A stretch of 64,000 nt of DNA, taken from Anaeramoeba flamelloides. Lineage: Eukaryota; Metamonada; Anaeramoebidae. The first letter of the stretch is position 1. Every line of letters starts with the position of its first letter. A program made the position numbers and the translations under genes. The notes beneath the pieces were generated by a model that worked only from the letters and a program-made list of their open reading frames with translations, was not told the DNA's origin and did no database searches. This document shows, in pieces, positions 46,056-59,254 of this stretch. The stretch covers positions 9,362,001 through 9,426,000 of the forward strand of contig JANTQA010000023.1 of the NCBI GenBank assembly GCA_027625915.1. The letters run 5' to 3'.

Positions 46056-46490
46056 TTTTTTTCTATAAATTATCATTTTTTTGAGATTATTCTTATTATT
46101 ATTTTAAAAATCGTTTCGGGAGCAACTCCTTTTTACAAAATTAATAATTTAGATATTCTTTCAAAATATTTTTTGTTTATCTTATCTTTAATTGCTTATG
46201 ATTGTTTAGAACTTTTAAAGAATATGAAATTATTGAAAAAGAAAATTAATTTTACTTAGTTTTAAATAATTTTGATTTCCGAGTTATCTGTTAATCTCTA
46301 ATTCTTCTTTTTCTTTCTTAGTTTAAAATAACATTTTGTCTCATTTCTCATTTGGAAATTATTAAGGGTATGTTGAAATTTTATGTCATTAAAGTATCAA
46401 AAAAATTATTTTTTTACTCATTTCATTATAAAATACAATATTTATTATTGATTAAAATGAGAATCCTTTAGGTGGATTTTCACAAAAAAA
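46056..46490. repeat. 430-bp duplicated segment, copy 1
   Basis: Shares the run from TTTTTTCTATAAATTATCAT through AGATATTCTTTCAAAATATT nearly identically with 51905-52325, then more loosely up to ATTTCT...GTTAAAGTA-like sequence. Intergenic. Confidence 0.7.
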
Positions 46491-47983
46491 AAAAAAGTCA
46501 ATTTTAATCTTTTCTGAAAAAACTTTAATATCTTTATTAAAATATCATAATAAAGATTTTTTTAAAATTTCTTTTAATGATTATTCTCTTCTTTTATATC
46601 CCCGAGTCAATTTACAGATAATCGAAGGTCAAGCAGAGAATTCCAAAAATAATTTTCTTATTCCAGATGTCTAAAACTGTAATTTATTAGATTTTTTTTT
46701 AATTTTATTTTTGTTTAATTGTTTTATATTCGATTTCTTTTTTTTTTTCTAATTAAAAATAAAAATTAAGGTATTTTAATCTATAAATAATTCATCAAAA
46801 CTAGTTAAATACATTATATATAAAAAAATGATATATAACTCACACAAGTACTTTTGACCAAACAAACAATTTCACTACTTTAGGTCGAATTTCGCCTTCA
46901 AATTCCAAATAAAAAATCTTTAAATTCATCAATTATTTTGGATCAGTTGAAAAATCAACCATAAATTGATAAAATTAAAAAATTAAAATGATTTTTTTTT
47001 ATAATATCTCAATTGTAAAAAAAAATTGAAAAATCATAAAATAGTATTTTTTTCGTTACTATCAAATTGATAAACAATCTAAGGAAAAATAATTTTTAAG
47101 AAAGAATAATGAAAAAAAAAATAAGTCATAGAAATCTGTTCACTTCGAATTTTTAATTAGGAAATTATTTTTGTAAAATATATTTTAAATAAAATTAATA
47201 TTTTTTTTTTCTTTACTTTTTGTTGAATATATTGTAATTTATTATTTAAAAACTTATCATTAGAAAAGAAATTTAGAAAATTCAATTAAGGGACTAGTCT
47301 CTATTAAATTTTTTTAGGTAAATTTAATAGAGATTTAGAATTTTTTTTGCCAATTACTTAGATTTCAAATCAAAGTGAAAAACTTCTTAGTATAGTAATG
47401 AAATTTTGCTAAATGACATTCATTAAATTTAGTTATTGTTTTTATAGAAATAAAAAAAATTTGCATTTTTTCACTTTTTTGAAAGTTGCTTTTTTTCAAC
47501 TTTTCGCAAAAATACAAAAAATAAAAAAAAATATGAACAAGAAAGTTAAACCTTGTTATGTTTGTGTAAGACGTACAAAAAATAGTTTGAAAAATAAATC
47601 TGAAAGGGTTTTTTTGGATTTGCATGAAAACATAGTTTGATTCGAAAAAAATATACAATATATGCTTTACTCTTAATAAAAGATTTTCTTTCTTTTCTTG
47701 TACCATTCTTTTTTTTTCATGAATCTACTTTTTGAGTTTACACTCTTTTGTTTTTGTTGAATTTGAAGTTTTTTTAAGTGTTCCCAAATTACAATCCCAA
47801 AAGTTTTTGTCAGAGTCAAAAAAAATCAAAGAAAAGAATAAGAACTATTTTTTAAAAAAGTAATTATTGATAAAACAAATTGGGTTCTTTATACAGTCAA
47901 GTTGGATTAATAGAAGTGAAGGAGAAAATATTCACCAGTTTTAAATTATTTTTTCGTTTTTAAAAATAAGAATAGAGCAGTTA

Positions 47984-48455
47984 AAAAAAATACCGGACAT
48001 GAAAAAAATCCCGGACAAGATTTTTAATTGTGAATATTAGTAAAATTATTGTGTAATTTCATTTATGTATAATCAAATTCCTTTTTTTAAGAATCAAACT
48101 TTTTCAATTATAACCCCCCACTTATTAGAATGATGATTGATGACTTCACACTTGTTCAAAACACCATTCAATCAATCAAAAAACAAGAAGAAAAATTATC
48201 ATTTTCCAAACTCTAGTAAACCTCAATAAAACTCGATTGTTTTTCAAAAAAAGTTGATCGACATATGGATATCAAACAATTACTCGAGTATTCTAGAGAC
48301 ACCTTACTTTGATGGACTTTAGGAAGGTTTATTACTAATCTCATAAAAAAATTGGTTATTTAAAATAAGGATTTCATTGAAATTAGACAAAAATTTTACT
48401 AATATTCACAATTAAAAATCTTGTCCGGGATTTTTTTCATGTCCGGTATTTTTTT
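47984..48455. mobile_element. 472-bp TIR element (family G), good copy
   Basis: Ends are about 75-bp inverted repeats with few mismatches, starting AAAAAAATACCGGACATGAA and containing ATCCCGGACAAGATTTTTAA. The roughly 320-bp interior has no open frame. Non-autonomous DNA transposon by structure; no clear target duplication, so superfamily unknown. Confidence 0.85.
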
Positions 48456-48755
48456 CCCTACTATAAATATTATTTTTGAGAAAATAATTAAATCCAAAAT
48501 TAATCAAAAAATTCTCATCCGATAAAGATCTTTTTTCAAAAAAAAATTTTTAAAAGTCACTTTTTTTGGCAGAATTGTAAAATTTTAAAAAAACAAGAAC
48601 TAAAAGTTCTAACATTGAAAAAAACTGTCTATTTTCAATTTTAAACATATTTCAAGATAAGGATTCCTTATTTAGTTATTGGACAAAAAAAAAATTAATA
48701 TAGACTAGTACCTTAATATGAATTTTTTTAGAAATTTAAGACTCTATTGAAACTT

Positions 48756-48815
48756 CTAAACAAAAATTTAGAAATTAGAGCTTTAAGAGGAAATTAATTT
48801 CCACCCTTCAAAATA
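48756..48815. repeat. Dispersed repeat, short form
   Basis: Carries only the two outer parts of the 27282-27680 repeat joined together. Confidence 0.6.
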
Positions 48816-49005
48816 AAAAAAAAATAATAATATGAATTTTTGTAAAATTAATCGATTTTGTTGAATTATTTATTAGTAAACATTAAAAAATTTAAAAAAT
48901 AACTCTAAAGATCTCATTAAAGTTTTTTAAAACTGAATTTATTCATCAATTATATTAAAATTTAAATCATATCAAAAATTTTTCTTGTGACAAATAAATT
49001 TTTTT

Positions 49006-52000
49006 TTATATATGTTCGCTTTCACTTTGATTATCTTCTTCTTTTTCATTATCAGAACTTGACGATGAAGATGACGACGACGACGATGATGATGATGATT
49101 TTTTGTTCTCATTTTTTTCATTTTTTTTTTCATTTGAATCCTCTTCTTCTTTTTGCTCTTCTTCTTCCTTTTTTTCTGCTTCTTCTTCTTCCTCTTCTTC
49201 TTCCTCTTCCTTTTCCTCTTTGTTAAATTCCTCTTTAGTTTCTTCTTTATTTTCAATTCCTTCTTTTTCTTTTTCTGCAATTTCTTCATTTTCGCTTTTA
49301 ATTTCGTTATTATATATTTCTTTTTTTTCTTCTTTTTCTTTTTCCTCTTCTTTATCTATAATTTCTTCATTTTCACTTTTACTTTCGTTCTCATTGATAA
49401 TACTTTCGTTTTCTGGTTTTTGATTATTGGTTTCAATCATTTCATTTTCGGATGAAGATGAAGACGACGAAGATGATGAAGATGATGAAGCAGTGGATTT
49501 TTTCTTTTCATTTAGATCCTTTTTTTTATTTGAGTCTTCTTCTTCCTTTATTTCAATTTCTTCTTCTTCTTCTTCTTCTTCATTCATTATTGGGTTCTCT
49601 TCTTTTGCTTCTTTTTCTTCCTTGATTAATTTCTCTTCTGTTTCTTCAATTTCTTTTGGTTCAATTTCTTCATTTTCACTTTTACTTTTGTTATTTTCAA
49701 TTTCTTTTTTCTTTTCAATTTCTTCATTTTCACTTTTAATTTCATTCTCATTGATAATATTTTCGTTTTCTGGTTTTTGATTATTGGTTTCAATCTTTTC
49801 ATTTTCAGAGGAAGACGATGAAGATGATGAAGACGATGATGAAGCAGTGGATTTTTTCTTTTTGGCTAGATCTTTTTTTTCATTTGTATCTTCTTTATTA
49901 TTTTTTTCAATTTCTTCTACATTCTTGATTTCAATTTCTTCTTCTTTTTTTTTTTCATTCTTTATTGGGCTCTCTTCTTTTTCTTTTTCTTTTTCTGTTT
50001 CTTTTTCTTTATCTACAATTTCTTCATTTTCACTTTTACTTTCGTTCTCATTGATAATATTTTCTTTTTCTGGTTTTTGATTATTGGTTTCAATCTTTTC
50101 ATTTTCAGAGGAAGGCGATGAAACGGAAGATGTTGACGATGGTGAATTGGTGTATGTTTGCTTTTCATTTTCTTTATTTTTTTTTTCGTTTATATCTTCT
50201 TCATTATTTTTTTCATTTTCTTCATTCTTTATTTCAATTTCTTCTTTTTTTTTTTTTTCATTCTTTATTGTGTCCACTTCTTTTTCTTCTTTTCCCTTTT
50301 CCTTTTCTTTATCTACAATTTCTTCATTTTCACTTTTACTTTCGTTCTCATCTATAATATTTTGGTTTTCTGATTTTTGATTATTGGTTTCAATCTTTTC
50401 ATTTTCAGATGAAGACGAAGATGAGGTAGATGATGAAGATGATGAAGTGGTGGGTTTTTGCTTTTCAATTTCTTCATTCTTCATTTCTTTTTCTTCTTTT
50501 ATTTTTTCATTTTCTTCATTCTTTATTTCAATTTCTTCTTCTTTTTTTTCATTCTTTATTGAGTTATCTTCTTTTTCTTCTTTTTTTTTATCTTCAATTT
50601 TTTCATTTTCACTTTTGGTTTCTGTGACTTCTTTTATAATAATTTCATTTTCAGAGTTTGATGAAGATGCCGTTGATGACGAAGATATTTTTTTATCTGT
50701 GTTTTTCTTTTTTTCAATAACTTTAGAATTTTCTTCATTTGTATTTTTTGCTTTTTCATCATTTTTTCTCTCATTCTTCATTATATTCTCTTCTTTATCT
50801 TCCTTTTCATCATTTTCTTTTAATCGTTCGTCAATTTTCATTTCCAGCTTGTGTAATTGTTCACTATTCATTTTTTTTAATTCTTCTTCATTTAATTCAT
50901 TATCTGATTCCGTTTTTTCCAAAATGTTTTCACCCTTTTTTATTATTTCTGTATTATTTTTCAAAATTTCTAGTCTTAAAAATAAATTTTTTTGTAATTC
51001 AGATGGAATTTTTGGTAAAAGTCCCTGGATTAACATTGCTAAATGTTCACACAATTCTATATCTTTTAATTTTTGAGAGTTTTCAAGTTTGGTGAAAATT
51101 CTTAAAATAAGATCTATTAATTGAACTTGATTTTTATTTTTAATAAGATCTTCAGAATTAATTCGAAATATACTATCGCGATATAATTTACGAAATGTTT
51201 TTGCAGATTCTTGCTTTTTATAATTATACCACGTTAAAAATGATGGTGTATGAATAAACTTTCGATATAATACTTCAAATTTTGTTATTTTTTTTTTTTG
51301 GAATTCTTTGCCAAGTTTTAAATTAAATAGCAATTTTAAAAATCCCTGTTCACTGAATCCTTTTAGTGCTGGTGGTTTATAAAATGGAATTACGTCCTTA
51401 TTCATCGGTATCAATTCATTATAATATTTCTCAAATGGCAATAAAAAATTACGTGTTAAATCTGTGAAATGACATCTAAGAATTGAATTCTTTTCAAAAT
51501 TATTCAAATGTGGTGATTTTTTTTTTGTTGTTCTTAATTGTTTAATTATTTGTTTGTCAACATTTATCTTTGCAATTACCTTTTTTTGCAATCCTAATTT
51601 AATTTTATCCCTTTTTTTTAATTTCTTTTCTCTATTTCCAGTAGAATTTTTTTTTTTATTTTGTTTTTTAATATTCATATTTATAAAAAAAATCATTAAT
51701 TGAAAATAACGAATTATATTAGTAATCAAAACTATTAATTTTGTTTGATTTTTCATTTTTATAACATTGAATTAACTAAATTAAAATTCTAAAGATATTT
51801 TTTGATTATTAAATGAAAGTTATATTTTTGAAAACAATTATATTCAAAGGAATATTATTTAACAACCTTATATATATATACATTACAAGATTTTCGGTAA
51901 AAATATTTTTTTTCTATAAATTATCATTTTTTTGAGATTATTCTTATTATTATTTTAAAAATAGTTTCGGAACAGTGAATTTATTTTATAAAATTAATTA

Positions 52001-55000
52001 TTTAGATATTCTTTCAAAATATTTTATATTTTATTTTTATATTTAATCTTTGAAGATCGTTAAAAAAAAATTTAAAGAATACGAATATATTATAAAAAAA
52101 AATGAATTTCAAATAGTTCATAAAATGTTTAATTGTAGAGATATTTGTCTTTAATTCTTTCTTGATTTTTTTTTATATTAAAAATTTTTCTCATTTCTAA
52201 TTTTGAAATTAGTAATAGGTTCCATTGAAATGATGTTTCGTTAAAGTAAGGAAAAATACATTTTTTTTTGGCCGTTTCTTTAAAATTATAGAAAAAAATA
52301 CAATCTATATCAAACAAAAAATACTAAAAATAGAAAATTTAAAAGAAACAAAAAGGTTTATTTTTTTTTTTTTATTAAATCAATTTAATTATTAAATAAA
52401 TGAAAAAAGTGATTTTAATTATAATTTATTTTTTGACATTTTTTCTTTGATATTTATAGTCAATATATCAACTTTTGAAGGGACAACATTTGAATTGAAA
52501 ATCAATTTTCCTATTTTTAATATCTTTAATGTGTATTTTTACGTTAATTTGTATTTTTTTTTCATTTTTTCTTTTTCATTTTTTATCTTTTTTTATTTAT
52601 TTCTCTAAAAGAAAATGAGTGTAATTGAATCGATAAACTAAATCCCATTTCAAAAATTTTGACATCACAGAAACACCCAAAATCAAAAATAGGCAAAATA
52701 AAACTCAATTTATTATATTTTTCCAAACTTAGTATAAAAAATACATTTAGGTTGCCTTGTATTAATGTTTTTATAAGTAATCCTTTTCATTCAAATAAAA
52801 GAAAAAAATATAAAAAAAACGAAATCAAAATGGGTGTGCCCAAAATGATTAAACGAGTTGAATAAAAAATGTATTGGTAAATTTGTTGAAATTTAACCAA
52901 CAATTGTTGATCGATCAAATGATTAGATACCATCGACAAATTGTATGTGATTTTTTCTATTTTTAAAGAACCCAAACTTTAACCATAATATCAATTTTTG
53001 AAAAAATTATTGATCGAAGAAAACAAGTTATGTAATTCAAAAAATGAAATGAAAACAAAAAACTAAAAGATGAAAAAATGATTTTCATATTTTACAAAAA
53101 ACAAAATTATATCCAATTTGAATGAAATTGTATCATTGTGATTGTTTGGAAGCTTTTAACTGTGTGGGAAATTTTGAATTTTAGTTTATTTTCATTTTCA
53201 CTACCCGCCTTACAATTAAAACCAATTTGACATTTTTTTTTCATTTTACAATTTTTTCCCAAAATGTTTAATTGAAGAGTTTATATAAAATTAAAAAGAA
53301 CAAGAGTTTTAGTGTTTCGAATTTTATCGGAAATAAAGTCGGTTTTTCAAATTCTTTAAAATTATTTTTTTTCAATTATAAAATAACCCTTTTTTGAACT
53401 GAAAAAAATTTAAATTAAAGAAGTGTCAAGTATTTTAAATTGCAAAAATAAGAGATGGTGAACTCTCAAATACCCAAATTTTACTTTTTTTTCTTTCTTG
53501 ATTCTAAGTAACTATTTAAAAGTTAATTTAATTTTTTTCAACTTTTTCGAAAAAATACGAAGCTTACTATAAATGATAACAGTTCAAAAAAAAAATAGTC
53601 CTTATATTTTATTATTGTTAAACTAGGGTGTAAGTGGCTTTCAAATGTTTTTCATTAAGGTTTAAGTTGATAATCCACATTCTTATTTAAAAATAGAGAG
53701 CAAAAAACGTGAAAATTATTCTATAATACAATAGTAATTGTTTTAGAATAAAGTTTTTTTCTACCCACTCCATTAATTGCAATTAGATAAAGTTAGTTTT
53801 TGACTTGAATGCAAAGGAAAAAAGAATTTTCAAAATTTTTACTGTTGTTATCTCTTTAATACTGATAAATTCAAATAGGTGTCTGAAAATTTTTACTTCA
53901 TTTTCCATTTTAACAATTTTTTTCCCCTTAGATTTGGAGAATGCATTTTATTGCTTTAAATCTTAAGTAACTTTGTAAAATTAGTTGATCTTTGAAATAT
54001 TCCAACTAAAGAACTGTTTGAAAAGTTGAGTTGGTAGAGTTATAAAAATGGAAATTGAATAAAAAGTTTATTACATGTGTTTGAATTTATCAGTAAATGA
54101 AAATTTTTATTTCAATTTCCCAAACCTTTCTCGAATTGTTTTTTGAAAACACCAAAGATCTTTACAAAATCAATTATCAAATGATATTTTTTAGAGATTT
54201 AATTTAGCTCTTCCTTTTTTGAACCTTTGTGATGAAATGATAATTTTTTTCAATTTGAATTTAACAGTATATTTTGAATTCATTGGGTTCCCCATCGTTA
54301 GTGTAGAAATCCTAATAATTTAAAACAGCAAAAGACTGAAGCACCTTTAAATATTGGTATAATTATGAGAATACTAAAAGCAAAGAATTATTTCAAGAAA
54401 AAACAAAAATATTACAATTTTTGGATTTGTGGATCAGAAGAACCAACAAATAAATGGCATGGCCAATAATAAAAATGGGTGTCTTTTAATTCTGTGTCTG
54501 TTGTACCAATTATGATTGATTTTTTTTGTTTCTTACTTTTTTTTGATTTCTTTTGGTTATTGTAAGGATGGAATGGTATTGAAGTGATTTTGGCAAATTG
54601 ATCAGACATTTTGTTAACATAGGGGTAAATATTTCCTTCAAATTTTAATGGGTACACTAAGCTTGTTAATGCCCATACAGCTTTGGAGCAGAGTTCTGGG
54701 GTTGCAGCAAAAACTACAACCGATGAGCCCTCAAGTATTAATTGCCACAGCTTCCATAATAAGCTATTATCTTGTGAAAATAAGGAATTTAATTCAAAGG
54801 AAATCCCTGGATAGTCAGTTGAACAAATATATTCACCAGTGCTGTAGTGCTCTTTTAAACTTTTTGCTAAGCCTGCAATAAAGATTTGATAATTAAAAGG
54901 AATTTGATTTTTTTCAAATGTTTTATCCTTTTCCTTTTCGTTTTCCTTTTCATTTTCGCTTTCCTTTTCATTCTCATTCTCTTTCTCTTTCTCTTTCTCT

Positions 55001-56220
55001 TTCTCTTTTTCATTGTTTTCTTTTAGTGTTTCGTTGTCTTTCTCTTTTTTATTGTCTTTTTCTTTTTCTTTTTCTTTCTCTTTTCCTTGATCTTTCTTCT
55101 TTTTATTTTTAAATTTTTTTTTTTCTCCATTTTCATTTTCAGGATTTGATGAATACGACGAAGACGATGAAGAAGATGATGAGGAAGATTTTTCATTTTC
55201 AGTTTCGCTCGAATTTTGGTTTTCGAGAGCTATTTTGTTCTTTTTTTGAGACGTCTTTGAATTTTTTAATCGTAATTTTGATTTTTTATCATCTTTCACT
55301 TCTTTTTCTTCTTCTTGATTTTCCTTGAATTCAAATGGCAAATTCAGTTGTTGGTTTAATTTTAATTTTAAAGGCCAAGACTTATTTATCCAGTTATAAA
55401 TTTTTTTGATGGCTTTAAGGTCCTGTTTAATAGTTGGTTGTATTTTGTTAATTAGTGATAAAAATAAGGAATGGTAGGGCAATTTTGTAACCAATACCAA
55501 AGAATAACCATTCATATTTTCAACCCACTCAGGCTGTTCAGATTGTATTTTTGAAGATTTTGATTCTTCCTTCTCTTCTTGTTTCTCTTCTTGTTTCTCT
55601 TCTTCTTTCTCTTCTCCTTTCTCTTCTCCTTTCTCTTCTCCTTTCTCTTCTCCTTTCTCTTCTCCTTTCTCTTCTTCTTTCTCTTCTTCTTTTTTTTCTT
55701 CTTTATTTTCTTTTTTTTCTTCTTTTTCTTTTTTTTCTTCTTTTTCTTTTTTTTCTTCTTTTTCTTTTTCCTCATTATTTGTTACCTTTTTTTGATCTAA
55801 TTCTGATTCATTTGAAGAACTTTCTGATGACGTTTTTTCCTTTTCCTCATTATTCAGTTTATTAGGTATATCTTGTATTGGAAAATTGGTAATTTCATCA
55901 CTATTTTGATGATAATCCGCATAACAATTATAAATTTCTTTTTCACCATCCAACCTAAAACAATAATTTTGTTTTTCTAAGTTGATTTCAGAAACTGGGT
56001 ATGAAAGGTAATATCTTTTTTGGTGGACAAGAAGTTTAAAAAAAAAAAAGTAAGTAAGGTGAAAAAAAAAAACAAACAGTTTAACAAAAAAAACTTACAA
56101 TTCTTTCATTTGGCTTTCAGTAAGTGGTACTTTGGGATAAAGGTAAACATTTTCTTTTTTGTAAATCCCTTTGTATTGAATAAAACAGATAAAATCAATC
56201 CATTTTGAAATTTTTAACAT
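49006..56220 (-). CDS. DENND6: DENND6-type DENN-domain Rab exchange factor with acidic expansions
   Basis: Three exons, 56220-56099, 55954-54416 and 51631-49006, join in phase 2 at both junctions (donors GTAAGT, GTAATA) and give about 1,428 residues, more than twice the usual size of about 600. Start is ATG at 56220 (MLKISKWIDFICFIQY). Matches to DENND6 run through all three exons: GYSLVLVTKLPYHSLF; LLWKLWQLILEGSSVVVFAA, PELCSKAVWALTSLVYPLKF and HFYYWPCHLFVG; KQIIKQL; then LTRNFLLPFEKYYNELIP, a Pro-rich turn and FIHTPSFLTWYNYKKQ. DENND6 proteins activate Rab14-type GTPases on endosomes in animals. Two Glu/Lys/Ser-rich insertions interrupt the DENN module in exon 2. The last roughly 540 residues are acidic repeats beyond the conserved domain. 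Intron 2 (2.8 kb) contains MITE copy D and a diverged direct repeat. Confidence 0.92.
49330..50460 (-). repeat. Coding minisatellite in DENND6 tail
   Basis: Four units of about 300-350 bp. Each codes a poly-Ser block, then ENEKIETNNQKPEN-like sequence, then ESKSENEEI, then a Glu/Lys-rich stretch. The TTTTTGATTATTGGTTTCAA landmark recurs at about 49417, 49767, 50073 and 50370. Confidence 0.9.
51905..52325. repeat. 430-bp duplicated segment, copy 2
   Basis: Direct-orientation partner of 46056-46490, placed inside DENND6 intron 2. The first roughly 110 bp are close to identical, the rest diverged. Confidence 0.7.
52634..53188 (-). mobile_element. 540-bp MITE family, copy D
   Basis: Inverted copy from TAAACTAAATCCCATTTCAA to GGGAAATTTTGAATTTTAG, with the family landmarks reversed. 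Lies in DENND6 intron 2. Confidence 0.85.
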
Positions 56221-56610
56221 TCCGAATTGAAAGCAAGGTGTTCAATATAAAAAAATGAAAATATGAAAAAACTCCAAGCAAAAGTGTGGAATGAAAATTC
56301 CATCAGAATTATTGGTGTTGCTATACAAGTGATAGTTATTATAATTCGAATAATCAAGAGAATAAAATTTCAGTAGATTTTCATTTGTTGGCCTTGAAAT
56401 TCTTTTCATTTACGATTCTTTTGTTCTTCCAAAAATAAAATAAAAAAAAGTACCAAACAAATAAACAGGGATCACAAATTTGAATCCCTAGATCGATAAA
56501 TCTTATTTTGTAAAAAGAAAAAAGGAAAATATATTGAAATATAATTTCCATTTAACAGTAAAATAACTCAATGGTTGATGATACAAAAATTACTAAGATC
56601 TAGTTATTCA

Positions 56611-57079
56611 AAAAAAAATACTGGTCATGAAAATAATTCCTTGACATGATTTTTAATTATAAATAATTAGAAAAAGTATGTGGTAATTGCTAAAAATTTA
56701 CTTTTATTCAAAATTAAATCTTTTCTGGAATCAAGTAATAATCAAAACTAAAGTTCACTAAAGGAGGTGATCTGTAGAATATACATTTAATTGTTTGATA
56801 ACCAAAGTAGATCTACTTTTCTTGAAAAAAAAATAGAGTTTTCTGGAGAGGTTGACTCTGAATTGGAATATGATATTTCTATTCAGGTTTTTTTGAATTA
56901 ATTGAAACTTTTTTCGGAAAATTGTAATTTAATTAATCATCACTCATCAGTGTAGAGTTATAATTTTTAAAGTTTCATTCTTACATAAATAAAATTATTC
57001 AGTAATTAAAGAACAATTTCCCAAATATTCACAATTCAAAATCGTGTCTGGGTATTATTTTTAGTTTGTTTTTTTTTTG
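56611..57079. mobile_element. TIR element family G, decayed copy
   Basis: Left end AATACTGGTCATGAAAATAA and right end ATTCACAATTCAAAATCGTG match the 47984-48455 element with many substitutions at the same spacing. Older insertion of the same family. Confidence 0.65.
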
Positions 57080-58855
57080 AATACGATAAATTTAAAATTT
57101 CAACCATTTCCATATATGGGTATTAAATAAAATGAGCAAAATACTTATTTTTTTCATCCTTTAGTCTTGAAACATAGAATTATTGATTCAAAAGTCAAAG
57201 GTATCTTGAAAAAAATTTACAAAAAAAAAAAAAAAATGTAAGTGTATGCTTATTTTTTCTTTTAGGATTTTTTATCCAACTCCCAAGAAAAAGTCAAATT
57301 ATATGGAGGGGGTGTGTATTTTAAAAGTAGATTTTTTCCTGATATTTATTTTTTTAAAAAATCTAAATATGAAAAAACTAGCTAAAATCATTTTATACAA
57401 AATAAAATTTTATTCGAGATTACACCATTATTCAATTTCTAAATAGGAAAAATATAAAAAAGTATATATAAACTTTACATAGAAAATATATATCTTACTT
57501 GTTTATTTATTAAATAATACATCATCATTTTGTTTTGTTTCTGTGAAAATTATATTTTCTATTTGAAATGTAAATTTTATTTTATTTGGAGTTTTTAATC
57601 ATTTTTTGGTTGACTTTGAAGTAGGATCGATCAAAACAATCTAGAAAAAATTTGGACAGTTTTAAACATTTTATCATCTGGTGTATTATTCTGAACTTAT
57701 TTAATATATCACATTTCTTAACAATTTTTTTTTTTTTTTTTTGAGTTTTAAACTGATGTGAGCTCATTTAAGAAACTATTTCTTCTTTTAATATGTGGTG
57801 GGTTCAATTGTCATAATACTTTATTAAATTTAAGTTAATTATAATTAAATCACTGATTTTTTTTTTTTTTGTTTCTATTTATCAAAATAAATTCAATTTT
57901 GGTTTTGTAATTATTGTTAATAGTGTTTTTTTTTTCATATCAAAATTTAATTTCGAAATATATTTTCGAATAAATTTATAATAATGATGTTTTTGTTTTT
58001 CATTTTCTACAAGGGCTTAAAATTCTAATTAAAAGAGTTTATATTTTATCACAAAAGTTGAATAACCACCTAAAAAAAATTACGGAATTGGATTCAATTG
58101 TTAAAGGGTAATGTTAAAGGAAAGATTTTCAATATATTTATTTTTATTGGTTTTTGCCGATTAAGAAAAAAAAACTGAAACAGAAATTACCCATACTGGA
58201 TTAATATATGTGTTTGTAATTTAAATTTAATTTTATATGAATAGAAAAATAATAACTACAAAAAAGCCCAGAAAATTCACTTTTCCGAAGGTTTGTAATA
58301 TAATCAAATTCTGAAAATAAAAACTCTGTAAAATAAAGTTGAATTTAATGATTTGAATTCCTGTTTGATTCCAATAACTGATTTAATTTTTAAACTTGGT
58401 TTTTGATTTAAACTGGGGGTATAAAATAAGTCGAGGAAAATAATATTTGAAATAAAACTATTACTATTATTCTCCATGAAAAACCAATTTAATAAAAAAT
58501 TTTTTTCAGAACATTAACTGGAACCAAATTACGATTACAGCGAATTTAACTAGTTAACATATTCCTTTAGTTATTTTCCGTTATTACAACTCATTATTAT
58601 AAAAAATGGTTTCAGAAATCCAAATAAAAGGTTTTTTATTCCTAAATTGGAAAATGAAACGAGAAATAATCAACGATTTTATCTGTTTACTTTCCTCAAC
58701 TTCTATTATGTAATAAGAATTTTTAGTCAATGATTGGCAATCCCGACAATAATTCCATTCTATTATTTTCTTATGAAGGTTTTTTCAAAAACTTTGAACT
58801 AAATAATCAAAGAAAATTGGTCATCTATATTTTTTAAAATTTATGACTGTTTGTA

Positions 58856-59254
58856 CAGTCGATCCAAAGTTACCATGAAATTTTTTCAATATCAAATTTT
58901 GATGCTGATATAGCTTTTGAAAAAGTTGAATATAAGAATAACAAAGCTCATATTGAAAAAAAAAAAATTCTAAATGAGTCAATATTCAAGAATTTTTTTC
59001 TGATATTCAAAAAATAAATTTTCAGAATCCGAAATGTCTCTAAATATCGAAAATTCCACTAAAACCCTTATAAAATTTACTCCAAAAAATAATTTTTTTT
59101 CGATCAAATCAAACGTCAATTTTTCATATCAAATAATATATGAAAAAAATTTTTCAATATGAGCTTTCTTATTCTTATATTCAACTTTTTCAAAATCTAT
59201 ATCAGCATCAAATTTTGATATTGAAAAAATTTCACGGTAGCCTTGGAACAGCTG
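58856..59254. mobile_element. 399-bp Tc1/mariner-like MITE
   Basis: Inverted repeats of about 105 bp start CAGTCGATCCAAAGTTACC on the left and CAGCTGTTCCAAGGCTACC on the reverse of the right end; a TA lies directly outside each end (58854-58855, 59255-59256). Arms differ at roughly one base in ten. The TA duplication and CAG ends are typical of Tc1/mariner. No open frame. Confidence 0.85.

Larger units (their letters stand above)
45565..49005. other. 3.4-kb convergent intergenic region
   Basis: Lies between the 3' ends of the BEACH and DENND6 genes. Contains one copy of a 430-bp duplicated segment, a hairpin at about 47300-47335, a 472-bp TIR element and a short relative of the 27.3-kb repeat. 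No gene seen. Confidence 0.7.
51632..54415 (-). other. Intron 2 of the DENND6 gene, 2.8 kb
   Basis: GTAATA donor, GAAATAG acceptor. Holds MITE copy D and the second copy of the 430-bp duplicated segment. No coding sequence seen. Confidence 0.85.

Noticed and set aside
49103-51095. Several Ser/Phe-rich open frames on the plus strand
   Set aside because: They are antisense readings of the Glu/Lys/Ser repeats of DENND6.
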